From contig NC_044917.1 of NCBI RefSeq assembly GCF_003576645.1, forward strand, positions 11,773,717-11,837,716: a DNA stretch of 64,000 nucleotides, read 5' to 3'. The stretch comes from Ipomoea triloba. Its lineage: Eukaryota > Streptophyta > Magnoliopsida > Solanales > Convolvulaceae. The position numbers and the translations under genes are program-made. Shown in pieces: positions 11,600-21,675 of the stretch; the first letter of the stretch is position 1; each line of letters starts with the position of its first letter. The notes under the pieces were generated by a model. That model was not told the DNA's origin and made no database searches. It was given only the letters and a program-made list of their open reading frames with translations.

Positions 11600-12040
11600 C
11601 TCCTCCGCGATTAGATCAGTATTCGGAGCATCCCATAAAGGGTCCTACCGCATCCTTTCGAAAAAAGGAGCCGAACCTTCAACAAAATCATCATCATCAT
11701 TAGGTAGTTGGTACGAGCACCCCATCGAAGGTGTTTCCCTAACCTATTTTGCTGCCACCAACAAACATAAACAATAACAAAGAGAGTAAAAAATAACAAT
11801 TACATTATCTATATTTCTCCATGTACACAATTACATTATTCCATATGTTAGAACAGTATCTCGGACATCCGATGATGGCTCCTGCTTGTTCCTCTTTATA
11901 AGGAAGGATCATGACCTTCAACGAAATCGTCATCATCAATGGGGGATCTGAACAAACACGCAACCACCGGTTCAACCCTAGCCTTCTTTGCTGCCACCAA
12001 CAACCCATGCACACATGAAAACAATCCCACGAACACAACA
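11600..12040 (-). repeat. Two diverged copies of a possibly gene-derived segment
   Basis: Copies at about 11600-11790 and 11838-12040. On the minus strand both start GTTGGTGGCAGCAAA and, in one frame, encode a short acidic run followed by FVEG (DDDDFVEG in one, DDDFVEG in the other). Both frames break after a few more codons. They may be exon fragments of an unrecognised host gene. Confidence 0.5.
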
Positions 12041-12689
12041 TAACCCTAGATGCACACTAAACAACGAACGCAATCTTTCCAAACACTGAGAGCGTGTATA
12101 GAAGTCAGTATATATACATAGGCACACACTTTCATAAGAATGGCACACAATTAAATACCACCTGGCACACATCAACCACTCAAACTATATTTTTAATCCT
12201 ACAGATAAAACATGCAATTACTTTACTACACCTTGATTTGATTCACACCCAAAATCACTCAAACTGGAATTTTATTCTAGTGCACAACGCCTACCCATAT
12301 CAAGTTTAGCAAACCCCTAACACAAGAAATGAATACCAAAAAATATCAAAAACTCAAACTCTTAGGATCCTAGCATTTTAATTAAAAAAAACAATATAAT
12401 TAATGTCCACCTAAACACAACCAGGCACATACCATCACCACAGTGCATACAATTAAAGACCCCTTGGCACACAATATTCTGGACACAGAAATCGCAATGA
12501 CAAACCCCACATACATTCAAAAACCCCACCTACCGGAATACACCATCTCCGACCAAAAACACGGGAGAACCCCATTTGCGAGCCATGCACGACGAACCCC
12601 CATCGCCAAAAGCCAAAAACATCACACGGACAGAATACAACAGCAAAAAAAAAACCAAACAAAAACAAAGAAAAAAAAAACCAAAAAGA

Positions 12690-12850
12690 AAACGGGAATC
12701 CCTACCTCGACTTGCCGCCGACCTCTCCTGCCCAGACGCTACTCTCGCCGACAGTCACCACCGGCGTCTGCCATCGCTGCAAGCTACGACTGCCAACAAC
12801 ACCGGCAACTCCTCCTGCTCCCTCCTCGACCGACGGCGACAACGATAACA
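12690..12850. other. GC-rich island inside the TIR element
   Basis: About 160 bp of CCGCCG/CGACGG-rich sequence in otherwise AT-rich DNA. A plus-strand frame reads Ser/Arg/Gln-rich low-complexity protein and a minus-strand frame is also open, as is usual for such composition. It resembles plant 5'-UTR or N-terminal low-complexity sequence, possibly captured. No function is assigned. Confidence 0.4.
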
Positions 12851-13150
12851 CCAAGAAACGAAAGGGACGGTTCGAAAACTGAAAAAGGAACGCCTAAAGA
12901 AACTGATTTCATGCGTGAATAGGAAGCCAAAAGTCACGAGAAATCTGCTACCATATTAAAATTATTCCCAAATTATTCCCAAATGACAAAAATAACCCCA
13001 AATCCTAATAACTAAACAAATAATACCGCATGTGCTTAAAATAAACCAAAAAACTAAGAAGAATCTATACCATTCAAAAATCCAATCTAACGCACACAAT
13101 TAGTTCTCATAATCCTCTATAATATATAGGTCCTCACCTGAATACATTCC

Positions 13151-13173
13151 TATATATATATATATATATATAT
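13151..13173. repeat. (TA)n microsatellite
   Basis: TA run closing the right side of the large element. Confidence 0.9.
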
Positions 13174-13295
13174 GTTTTTATTTTTTAAAAGGTGTAATTA
13201 AAAATATGTTATTAAAAGACCTCTTGCGTGATGTATTACATAGGTTTCAATTTTCTATTTGTATGTCTAACCAAAATGATGGAATAAACTAACTT

Positions 13296-13474
13296 CTTTT
13301 AAAGAGGTTTTTCTCCTTACCCTGTGACCCTATGCCGACAAAAGATCACAAGGAGGTAAACCAGCTTAGGTTACCCATAGCTGACCGGCTCAAACCCAAA
13401 GGTTTGAGGATCGAACCTCCAATCTCTCGGTTGTAGGTAGAGCACTCTTACCCACCTGGACTGTCCTTACGGAC
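13296..13474 (-). mobile_element. tRNA-derived SINE with perfect 17-bp target-site duplication
   Basis: The element is bracketed by identical ATGGAATAAACTAACTT at 13279-13295 and 13475-13491. Read on the minus strand it has a tRNA-like A box (AGGTGGGTAAGAGTGC) and B box (AGGTTCGATCCTC) with normal spacing, followed by an unrelated body. Related, more decayed copies lie at 26590-26790 and 50985-51155. The intact duplication implies a fairly recent insertion. Confidence 0.9.
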
Positions 13475-13491
13475 ATGGAATAAACTAACTT

Positions 13492-13913
13492 ATTTCAGAA
13501 CCAAGTGGATCATGCATTTGATTTTCTTTGAAATTTATATGCATGTTGTGTTGTAAAAATTAGTATAAAAGTGTCATTTATGTGGCATGCTTTATTTTGA
13601 GTGAGGTCAACTTTCAATTTTGGTTTAGTCGTTTGATTTTTCTTATTGAAAAGTTTAATTTGATATAGAGTTAATTCATCAGAGATTCCTTGTTATTTGT
13701 GGTAATTTCAAATTTAGTTCCAGACTATTGTTTTTGTCATTTAACATTCAAGACTATTATTTTTTCGACACTTTTAGTCCTTCTCATGATTTTTTCTATA
13801 TTATTTTTTGGACACTTTTGGATTTTTTTCTATATTTAGTAAGGGCGTTTTTGTCTTTTAATATTTTTTTTTGTTATTTTTTCAGTTTCAACCAATTTAA
13901 TTGGCTTAACTCA
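13492..13913. other. AT-rich DNA with a possible GAGTTAAT-family MITE start
   Basis: GAGTTAATTCATCAGAG at 13668 resembles the start of the Mutator-type MITE family, but no inverted right end was found. The SINE at 13914 may have landed inside such an element. Confidence 0.35.
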
Positions 13914-14036
13914 ATGGGGTAGCTCAAGCGGCAAGTGAACTCTCTTTGTGGGGAAGAATTTCGGGAGAACCCGGGTTCGATACCCGTAAGTGACGATACC
14001 CTACTTCCCAGAGCGAACCCGGACCAGGTGGAATAA
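13914..14036 (+). mobile_element. tRNA-derived SINE (second family)
   Basis: Starts near ATGGGGTAGCTCAAGCGGC, an A-box-like sequence, with the B box GGGTTCGATACC about 50 bases later. The body AGTGACGATACCC...CCCAGAGCGAACCCGG resembles the widespread plant Au-type SINE body. The fragment at 2735-2830 is related. Target duplication not resolved. Confidence 0.7.
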
Positions 14037-14117
14037 TAGAAAAGTATGTAAACTTGCACCAATATTGTACGAAAGTGATATTTTAACACTTTTAGCCTCT
14101 CCGATTTATTTAGGGGT

Positions 14118-14802
14118 GGCATTTCGATTTTGGTTATTTGAACCGAACATAACGATTTGATTTTGAGTTATTATTAAAAACTGATCAATTCTATATTCTA
14201 TAAACTAAATGGTTCTAGTTTGGTTTAGTTAAAAAAAAAAAAAAGAACTGAATCGAAAAACTAATCAATTATATCTACTATCTACTATACTAATAAGAGC
14301 CAAAGAGAGTTAGGCTGGCATTTCGATTTTGGTTATTTGAACCGAACATAACGATTTGATTTTGAGTTATTATTAAAAACTGATCAATTCTATATTCTAT
14401 AAACTAAATGGTTCTAGTTTGGTTTAGTTAAAAAAAAAAAAAGAACTGAATCGAAAAACTAATCAATTATATCTACTATCTACTATACTAATAAGAGCCA
14501 AAGAGAGTTAGGCTGGCATTTCGATTTTGGTTATTTGAACCGAACATAACGATTTGATTTTGAGTTATTATTAAAAACTGATCAATTCTATATTCTATAA
14601 ACTAAATGGTTATTAAAAACTGATCAATTCTATATTCTATAAACTAAATGGTTCTAGTTTGGTTTAGTTAAAAAAAAAAAAAAAACTAAATGGTTCTAGT
14701 TTGGTTTAGTTAAAAAAAAAAAAAGAACTGAATCGAAAAACTAATCAATTATATCTACTATCTACTATACTAATAAGAGCCAAAGAGAGTTAGGCTCTAC
14801 TA
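14118..14802. repeat. Tandem array of about 198-bp units that include a Helitron 5' end
   Basis: Units start GGCATTTCGATTTTGG at 14118, 14317 and 14515 (spacings 199 and 198); the last is internally rearranged. Each unit ends in the 5' terminus of the Helitron that follows (TCTACTATACTAATAAGAG at 14281, 14479 and 14761, with the real element start at 14803). The array was therefore made from flanking DNA plus the first 36-38 bases of the Helitron. Confidence 0.9.
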
Positions 14803-16621
14803 TCTACTATACTAATAAGAGCCAAAGAGAGTTAGGCTTAAAATGGGTAGAAAAAATGGCGGTCAAATTATTTAATCAAATGGATGGTTCAGATGAATTA
14901 TTTAATCAAATAGATGGTTAAGATAATTCAGATTAATATTATTAATAAAGATTACCTAATTTAACCTTACTTTTATGATTATCCGTTAAGTTTTCCGTTA
15001 AATATTCTCTTATCCGTTAATATTCCGTTAACTTTTAACTTAACCATTAATTTCTATAAGAAAGGTCTTAGGTTCGAATCTCATCTCAATCAAATTTGAC
15101 ATAATTAAGTTTCTCACTCTATTTTACTCTTATTAAATTAAATAAATTAGTAGCTACAACAAAAACTGATACATATGTATTTCTTTAATTTAATTATGTG
15201 TCTACAATACCTTTTTTTGAAAAAAATATTCATTATCAAAAATTAAATTAAATAAGAGAAATAATTTCATTAGTTATATTGTCTTTATTTTATCTCATGC
15301 ATGCAAAGATTCTTTACATTCAAATTTATCAATTGATATTCATTACATTGTCCATTATCTTATTTTTATAATATCTTGTAATTAAATATCAAAGTTTTAT
15401 CTTATTTTTATAATATCTTGTAATTAAATATCAAAGTTATATCTTATTTTTATAATATCTTGTAATTAAATATCAAAGTTATATCTTATTTTTATAATAT
15501 CTTGTAATTAAATATCAAAGTTATATCTTATTTTTATAATATCTTGTAATTAAATATCAAAGTTATAGTACATTTTTATAATATCTTGTAATTAAATATC
15601 AAAGTTATAGTACGAAATAATGTTATATATTTATTTACCAAGTATTTTATTAATACTATAAAAAAATTTTAAAAATAATTTGAAGCTAATTATATTAACT
15701 ACTTGGGGATTGGTTGACAAAGAGAGTACTCAAATAACCCAACAAATTGAAGCGGAATCACTCTATTTTACTCTTATTGAATTAAATAAATTAGTAGTTA
15801 CACCAAAAAAGATACATATGTATTTCTTTAATACCATGAAAAAAAATAAAAAAGAATAGTTTGAAACCAATCATGTTAACTACTTGGGGATTTGTTGACA
15901 ATGAAAGTACTCAAATAACCCATTACCCAACAAATTGAAGCGAGAAACCACCTTTTAATATCTTTGGAATACATAATATTTTAAATTTTCAAATTTTTAT
16001 TAATTTATTTAATCTTTTTTCTTAAACTAGGAATTTCTTTATCCACAATAACTCATTCAACAATAATGGTTGAACCAAATGAACCCCAAGCAGAACACTT
16101 AAAGGAAAGTCCATAGCTCCTATATCATAATCTCATTGCATGACGTTGTCATTTATGCTACCAACAATAACTGAATTGCAAATAACACACTACCAACAAA
16201 AAGGAAGAGAACAAATAGTAAAGATGAAGACAATGATAATGTTACTCAAAAGAGAATTAAAGGAAGAGAACAAATAGTAAAGATGAAGACAATGACAATG
16301 TTACTCAAAAGAGAATTAAGAACACTTAGAAAAATTCAAATTAAAAGTAATATTTATTTAGACTATCATTTTTAGACCAAATATTTAGACTATCAATTTT
16401 ACAAGGTTGCAAACATTTATTTTAGTAATAATTATAATGAATTTTCTATATTATCTTGGATTCATATACTTTGAGTTAGATATTTAAATAAAAAAATTCG
16501 ACTTTCAATTACCCATGTATAAACTTATCCTATATAATCTTGCATTGATATACTTTCAAATATTTATTTAAATATAAACATTGGGCATTAACCCATTCGC
16601 GCAATGCGCGTATAAAACTAG
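14803..16621 (+). mobile_element. Helitron, non-autonomous, copy A
   Basis: Begins TCTACTATACTAATAAGAG after an A and ends AAAACTAG before a T, the A|T target expected for Helitrons. A GC hairpin (CGCGCAATGCGCG) lies about 10 bases before the 3' CTAG. No Rep/helicase protein is encoded. The interior contains six copies of a 42-bp repeat (15360-15612) and a near-duplicate block at 16201-16320. Copies C (21676) and D (29403) share most of the interior; the copy after 16932 is an assembly duplicate. Confidence 0.9.
15360..15612. repeat. 42-bp tandem repeat, six copies
   Basis: The phrase TAATATCTTGTAATTAAATA recurs at 15369, 15411, 15453, 15495, 15537 and 15579, exactly 42 bp apart. The overlapping contig after 16931 and Helitron copy C each have only one unit. 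Confidence 0.95.
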
Positions 16622-16640
16622 TATATATATATATATATAT

Positions 16641-16930
16641 GGCCTTAATCTCCCGTGCGGTCATGAGGATATATTAGAACCATAGGGTGAGTTGAGATCA
16701 AACGACTGGAAATCAATGAAGAAGAGAAATTACGTTATGGCAATTTTGTAATTTCTTGCACCATGTATATTTCGGCAGTGCATTGCGTGCTAGTGTGTAG
16801 TGCATTTTTAAGTATTCTGTGGTGCAGTTTTTATTGACACATGGTGCATTGATCTATATTGCACCACTCAACGGGGGTGTCAAACCCGTCGAGTGCATTT
16901 TTGAGTGCTCTATGGTGATTTTTGAGTGAT
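16641..16930. mobile_element. TA-flanked word-array element, left part (contig end)
   Basis: Begins after a TA run with GGCCTTAATCTCCCGTGCGG and contains repeats of TGGTGCATTTTTGAGTG type. The sequence stops at the N at 16931; the complete version is at 18018-18690. Confidence 0.6.
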
Positions 16931-16931
16931 N
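16931..16931. other. Single-N contig junction with unmerged overlap
   Basis: The 1,320 bases at 15611-16930 reappear at 16988-18307 at a constant offset of 1,377 with no length change and no difference seen in the stretches compared. The first copy breaks off exactly at the N. This is what two overlapping contigs joined without merging would look like. Confidence 0.85.
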
Positions 16932-17998
16932 ACATTGTCCATTATCTTATTTTTATAATATCTTGTAATTAAATATCAAAGTTATAGTACGAAATAATGT
17001 TATATATTTATTTACCAAGTATTTTATTAATACTATAAAAAAATTTTAAAAATAATTTGAAGCTAATTATATTAACTACTTGGGGATTGGTTGACAAAGA
17101 GAGTACTCAAATAACCCAACAAATTGAAGCGGAATCACTCTATTTTACTCTTATTGAATTAAATAAATTAGTAGTTACACCAAAAAAGATACATATGTAT
17201 TTCTTTAATACCATGAAAAAAAATAAAAAAGAATAGTTTGAAACCAATCATGTTAACTACTTGGGGATTTGTTGACAATGAAAGTACTCAAATAACCCAT
17301 TACCCAACAAATTGAAGCGAGAAACCACCTTTTAATATCTTTGGAATACATAATATTTTAAATTTTCAAATTTTTATTAATTTATTTAATCTTTTTTCTT
17401 AAACTAGGAATTTCTTTATCCACAATAACTCATTCAACAATAATGGTTGAACCAAATGAACCCCAAGCAGAACACTTAAAGGAAAGTCCATAGCTCCTAT
17501 ATCATAATCTCATTGCATGACGTTGTCATTTATGCTACCAACAATAACTGAATTGCAAATAACACACTACCAACAAAAAGGAAGAGAACAAATAGTAAAG
17601 ATGAAGACAATGATAATGTTACTCAAAAGAGAATTAAAGGAAGAGAACAAATAGTAAAGATGAAGACAATGACAATGTTACTCAAAAGAGAATTAAGAAC
17701 ACTTAGAAAAATTCAAATTAAAAGTAATATTTATTTAGACTATCATTTTTAGACCAAATATTTAGACTATCAATTTTACAAGGTTGCAAACATTTATTTT
17801 AGTAATAATTATAATGAATTTTCTATATTATCTTGGATTCATATACTTTGAGTTAGATATTTAAATAAAAAAATTCGACTTTCAATTACCCATGTATAAA
17901 CTTATCCTATATAATCTTGCATTGATATACTTTCAAATATTTATTTAAATATAAACATTGGGCATTAACCCATTCGCGCAATGCGCGTATAAAACTAG
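16932..17998 (+). mobile_element. Helitron copy B (3' part; probable assembly duplicate of copy A)
   Basis: Same sequence as 15343-16621 except that the 42-bp array is reduced to one unit. It ends in the same hairpin and CTAG. It should not be counted as an independent insertion unless long reads show otherwise. Confidence 0.85.
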
Positions 17999-18017
17999 TA
18001 TATATATATATATATAT

Positions 18018-18688
18018 GGCCTTAATCTCCCGTGCGGTCATGAGGATATATTAGAACCATAGGGTGAGTTGAGATCAAACGACTGGAAATCAATGAAGAA
18101 GAGAAATTACGTTATGGCAATTTTGTAATTTCTTGCACCATGTATATTTCGGCAGTGCATTGCGTGCTAGTGTGTAGTGCATTTTTAAGTATTCTGTGGT
18201 GCAGTTTTTATTGACACATGGTGCATTGATCTATATTGCACCACTCAACGGGGGTGTCAAACCCGTCGAGTGCATTTTTGAGTGCTCTATGGTGATTTTT
18301 GAGTGATACGTGGTGCATTTAGATTTGCACCACTCAACGTGGGTGTCAAATTCGTCGACGGGTTCAATAGACTCATCATCGGGGTGCATTTCATGCTAGT
18401 GTGTTGTGCATTTTTGAGTTCTCTATGGTGCATTTTGTAGTGTTTTATGGTGCATTTTTGAGTGATGTGTGGTGCATTCAAAACGGGTGTCAAACCCATC
18501 GACAGGTTCAATAGACCCGTCAGCAAGATGTATTACGTGCTAGTGTATGGTGCAATTAGAAGTGCTCTGCGGTGCATTTTTAGTAATACGTGGTGTATTA
18601 AGTTGTTGACCGTCGTTGGATGACAATAATTGAACGATAGAGATTAGGCCACACAACCGCACACCAATCATTGATCGCATATGAGCAG

Positions 18689-18690
<2 letters not shown>
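18018..18690. mobile_element. TA-flanked word-array element, TGGTGCATTTTTGAGTG type
   Basis: Starts GGCCTTAATCTCCCGTGCGGT after TA repeats and ends in CACAACCGCACACC plus about 40 bases before the next TA run; GTGCGG and CCGCAC form part of weak terminal inverted repeats. The interior repeats TGGTGCATTTTTGAGTG and the phrase GGGTGTCAAACCCGTCGA several times. No protein. Confidence 0.55.
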
Positions 18691-18767
<77 letters not shown>

Positions 18768-18835
18768 ACACACACACATAATATATATATCACATACACA
18801 CACATANATATATATATATATATCACGCACACACA
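18691..18835. repeat. (TA)n then mixed TA/CA microsatellite
   Basis: A long TA run to about 18764, followed by alternating CACACACA and TATATATA blocks. One N at 18807 marks an unresolved base. Confidence 0.95.
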
Positions 18836-19297
18836 CTTAAATATTTGTATATTTATAAATTTACCCAAATATATATACTAAATCCCCAATTTCTTAACTC
18901 AAATTTTCACGATTGTTCTTTCTTCCCAAATTTTTCTCTATGAGTTACCGAGTTGTGACGTTGCTATCGGACATCAAACGCAGGTGAAGAGGTCGATTCG
19001 GTTTAGACTTTGAACTTATTTTAGATTGAGAAACTTAAAATTTGCATGGATAATTTGTTGTTTATATTTTGAATTTTAAATTATTAATGAAAATAAATAA
19101 ATAATTATGTGCACAAAAAAACTATGGAATGTTTGTGTTCCCAAATCGAATCGAAATTCAAATTGAATCAAATCCAAACTGAATGAGAACTCTTTCGAAT
19201 CAAACCGAATTAAAATTTAAACCCGAGTTAAATGAGAACTCTTTTAAACCGAACCAAATCCAAACCGAATCAAATTTCTATAATTTCAATTCACTTT

Positions 19298-19328
<31 letters not shown>

Positions 19329-19699
19329 AATATTTTTTTAAAATAAAAACATACTTACAAAAATTACAAAATTATACTCTCTACTTGTTTACAAGCTTGT
19401 AAAAGTAAAATAACAAATAAGTTATTAAAAAAAAAAAAACCTTTATATTATCATCATAGAATTGGGACAGCCTAACCCTTCCCACAACTGGCTAGGCTAG
19501 TACTTATTCCTCTATGTCCTCCAAATTAGTTGTGTCAGAATTGAAAACATTTTATTGTGTGGTGTCCACTCAAGTGCCACTCATTAGTAGTCATTAAACT
19601 ATGAGTAGTGACTCTCACGTGTCAAAAAATAAGGTCAAGTGACATAACAATAGGCATTATTTTATGAACGGCTGCGATGTGTTCTCTTTCTTTTTCTAG
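18836..19699. other. AT-rich intergenic DNA
   Basis: Words of the form AACCGAATCAAATCCAAA recur at about 19145-19275, and a short AAT run lies at 19300-19320. No gene recognised. Confidence 0.55.
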
Positions 19700-20468
19700 G
19701 CATGTAATTCTCACCTGATCAATCTTCTATAGGAATGAGATCTGGTGTAAAAATTTTATTAAGTACAAACTTGTGGTGTAATATGAGTCATTGATCAAAT
19801 CTAGATCAACGGCTTAAATCAATGAAAATTTAAAAAAAAATACATGTGGGAAAGGAAACCATGCACTTTAACCTTAATTACACAAACCACACACCTTAAG
19901 CATACAAACTACACACCTTAAGGTTTTAAATGGCACCCTTAAGTATTACAATTGACGCACCACCTTAAGTACACAAACCATACACATTAAGCACACAAAC
20001 CACACACCTTAAGTTTTAAAATAGCGCACCTTAAGTATTATAACTGACGCACCTTAAATATTAAAATGACGCACCTTTAGTATAAAAATTATGCGCATTA
20101 AGCATACAAACCATGCACCTTAAGTTTGAACAACTGAATAACTGACTCACCTTAAGCATAGAAACCACGCACATTAAGAAGAAAAACAACGCACCTTAAG
20201 CACACAAATCACGTATGCACCTTAAGTTTGAACAATTGAATAACTGACTCACCTTAAGCACAGAAATCACACACCTTAAAAAGAAAAATCAATCACCTTA
20301 AGAAGAAATGCCACACACCTTTAGTTTGACCTAAACGCAAAAAGACCAAATTGTCACCGCATTTTTTTTAATCTGTGTTCAATATGGACCGGACTTTCCT
20401 TTTTAGCGAGATCAACGGCTATCATTCAACCCCATCTTTCACCTGAGCACAGTATCCGCATGTGATCT
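19700..20468. mobile_element. Word-array element, CACCTTAAG type, copy 1
   Basis: The interior between about 19860 and 20330 is an irregular array of the word CACCTTAAG with short spacers (often GCACACAAACCAC), more than fifteen times. The ends (AGGAATGAGATCTGGTG on the left; CACCTGAGCACAGTATCC then GATCTCT on the right) are weakly inverted. A long TA run follows. No protein. Confidence 0.5.

Positions 20469-20522
<54 letters not shown>
20469..20522. repeat. (TA)n microsatellite
   Basis: TA run separating the two CTTAAG-type elements. Confidence 0.95.
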
Positions 20523-20525
<3 letters not shown>

Positions 20526-21148
20526 GGAGTGAATAAGGTGAAAAATATAACTTTCCGTGTGGCTATGCGGTTAATACAAAAAGACGACGCACCTTAAGCA
20601 TTAAAAAGACGCATCTTAAGCACATGCACAAACAAAGCACCTTAACTCCTTAAGAACACAAACCACACACCTAAAATTTTAAAATGGCTCACCTTAAGTT
20701 TCAACAACTTACGCACCTTAAGCATACAAATAAGCATACAAATCACGCACCTTAAGAACGAAAACTACACACCTAAAGCTTTAGACCGACACACTTTAAA
20801 TTTCAACAACTGACGCACCATAAGCACAAAAACCACGCACCTTAAGAAGGAAAACCACACACCTAAAGCTTTAGATCGACACACTTAAGTTTTCAACAAC
20901 TGACACACCTTAAGCCACACAGTATAAAAACCACGTACCTTAAGCACAAAACCACTCACCTTAAGAAGGAAAACTGCACACCTTAAGAAGAAAACCAGAC
21001 ACCTTAAAATTAACCTAGATGCAAAAAGACCAAATTGCCACCGCATTTTTTAAATCATTTTTAATCCTAGACATTGATTTATGCAAGTCCAATGGCTCAG
21101 ATTTAACCGCACAACCGCACGAGACACACCCAACCGCACAGGAACTAA
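20523..21148. mobile_element. Word-array element, CACCTTAAG type, copy 2
   Basis: Begins GAGGGAGTGAATAAGGTG, with CCGTGTGGCTATGCGG inside the left end and ACCGCACAACCGCACGAG inverted near the right end. The interior array of GCACCTTAAG resembles copy 1 but differs in spacers. TA runs lie on both sides. Confidence 0.55.
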
Positions 21149-21675
21149 ATTATATATATATATAATACGAATCAAATGTGAAGGCTTCTCCAAGTGAAAA
21201 ATAGGGTGGGATCTCGACCATTGATTAAGTTCAGATCAACTACGGCCCAAAGTGAGGGAAATTTGGAAAGAAAAAAAAAACGCGGGGGTTGTTTGGTAAA
21301 TTTTGTACGTTAATGTAATTTTTTTTTTACTTCAAGTGCATAATTTCTCTTCTTTGGGTGCACATTTTTCATCTTCGAGTGCATAATTTATATTCGTCAA
21401 ATGCACAATTTCCTTCTTTGAGTGCATATTGTAATGTGTGTCTGTGTGTAATAGGGCTGGGAGAGGGGTTACCGCCCCCATGGCCCCGTCTGGATCCGCC
21501 CATGTTTATGATGTTAATTTTATGTAATAATCGATGTCGTAACTTTTACTTTAAAAAATATGATAGAAAATATTTTTTAATGGCGGTTTTTTTTAATCAA
21601 CATAATATCGTTTACATGAAATTTAATTTTTGTAGTAGTTTGGAAATTAGCAAGAAAATAACATTTATATAGTAA
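21149..21675. other. Intergenic DNA with TGCATAATTT words
   Basis: About 21310-21440 repeats TGCA(C/T)A(A)TTT with CTTCTTTG/CTTCGAGTG spacers, again a short-word array, but with no clear ends. No gene recognised. Confidence 0.45.

Larger units (their letters stand above)
10252..13150. mobile_element. Large TA-flanked terminal-inverted-repeat element with possible captured gene pieces
   Basis: The left end (TTATTCATATAAGGACAC then TTATAGAGAACTATTAGGAC) is matched by the inverted right end (GTATTCAGGTGAGGAC then TTATAGAGGATTATGAGAAC). TA runs lie outside both ends. The interior has repeated words (ATATCGTGTGCCATG at 10800-11110; GGCACACAAT and relatives at 12100-12480), a duplicated unit at 11600-12040 and a GC-rich piece at 12690-12850 unlike the surrounding AT-rich DNA. 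No transposase is seen. The arrangement resembles Pack-MULE-type elements that carry host fragments, but no donor gene was identified. Confidence 0.4.

Noticed and set aside
12443..12922. 159-codon plus-strand open frame
   Set aside because: It crosses an A-rich tract and a GC-rich island and yields Lys/Ser/Gln low-complexity protein, with no start context or homology; it lies inside a TIR element.
15360..15612. CRISPR-like regular repeat array
   Set aside because: Units are contiguous 42-bp tandem repeats without unique spacers, inside a plant Helitron.
16932..18307. Recent segmental duplication of Helitron plus MITE
   Set aside because: The exact break at an N and constant-offset identity are better explained by unmerged contig overlap.
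18681..18881. Open frame of alternating Tyr and Ile
   Set aside because: It is a translation of the TA/CA microsatellite.
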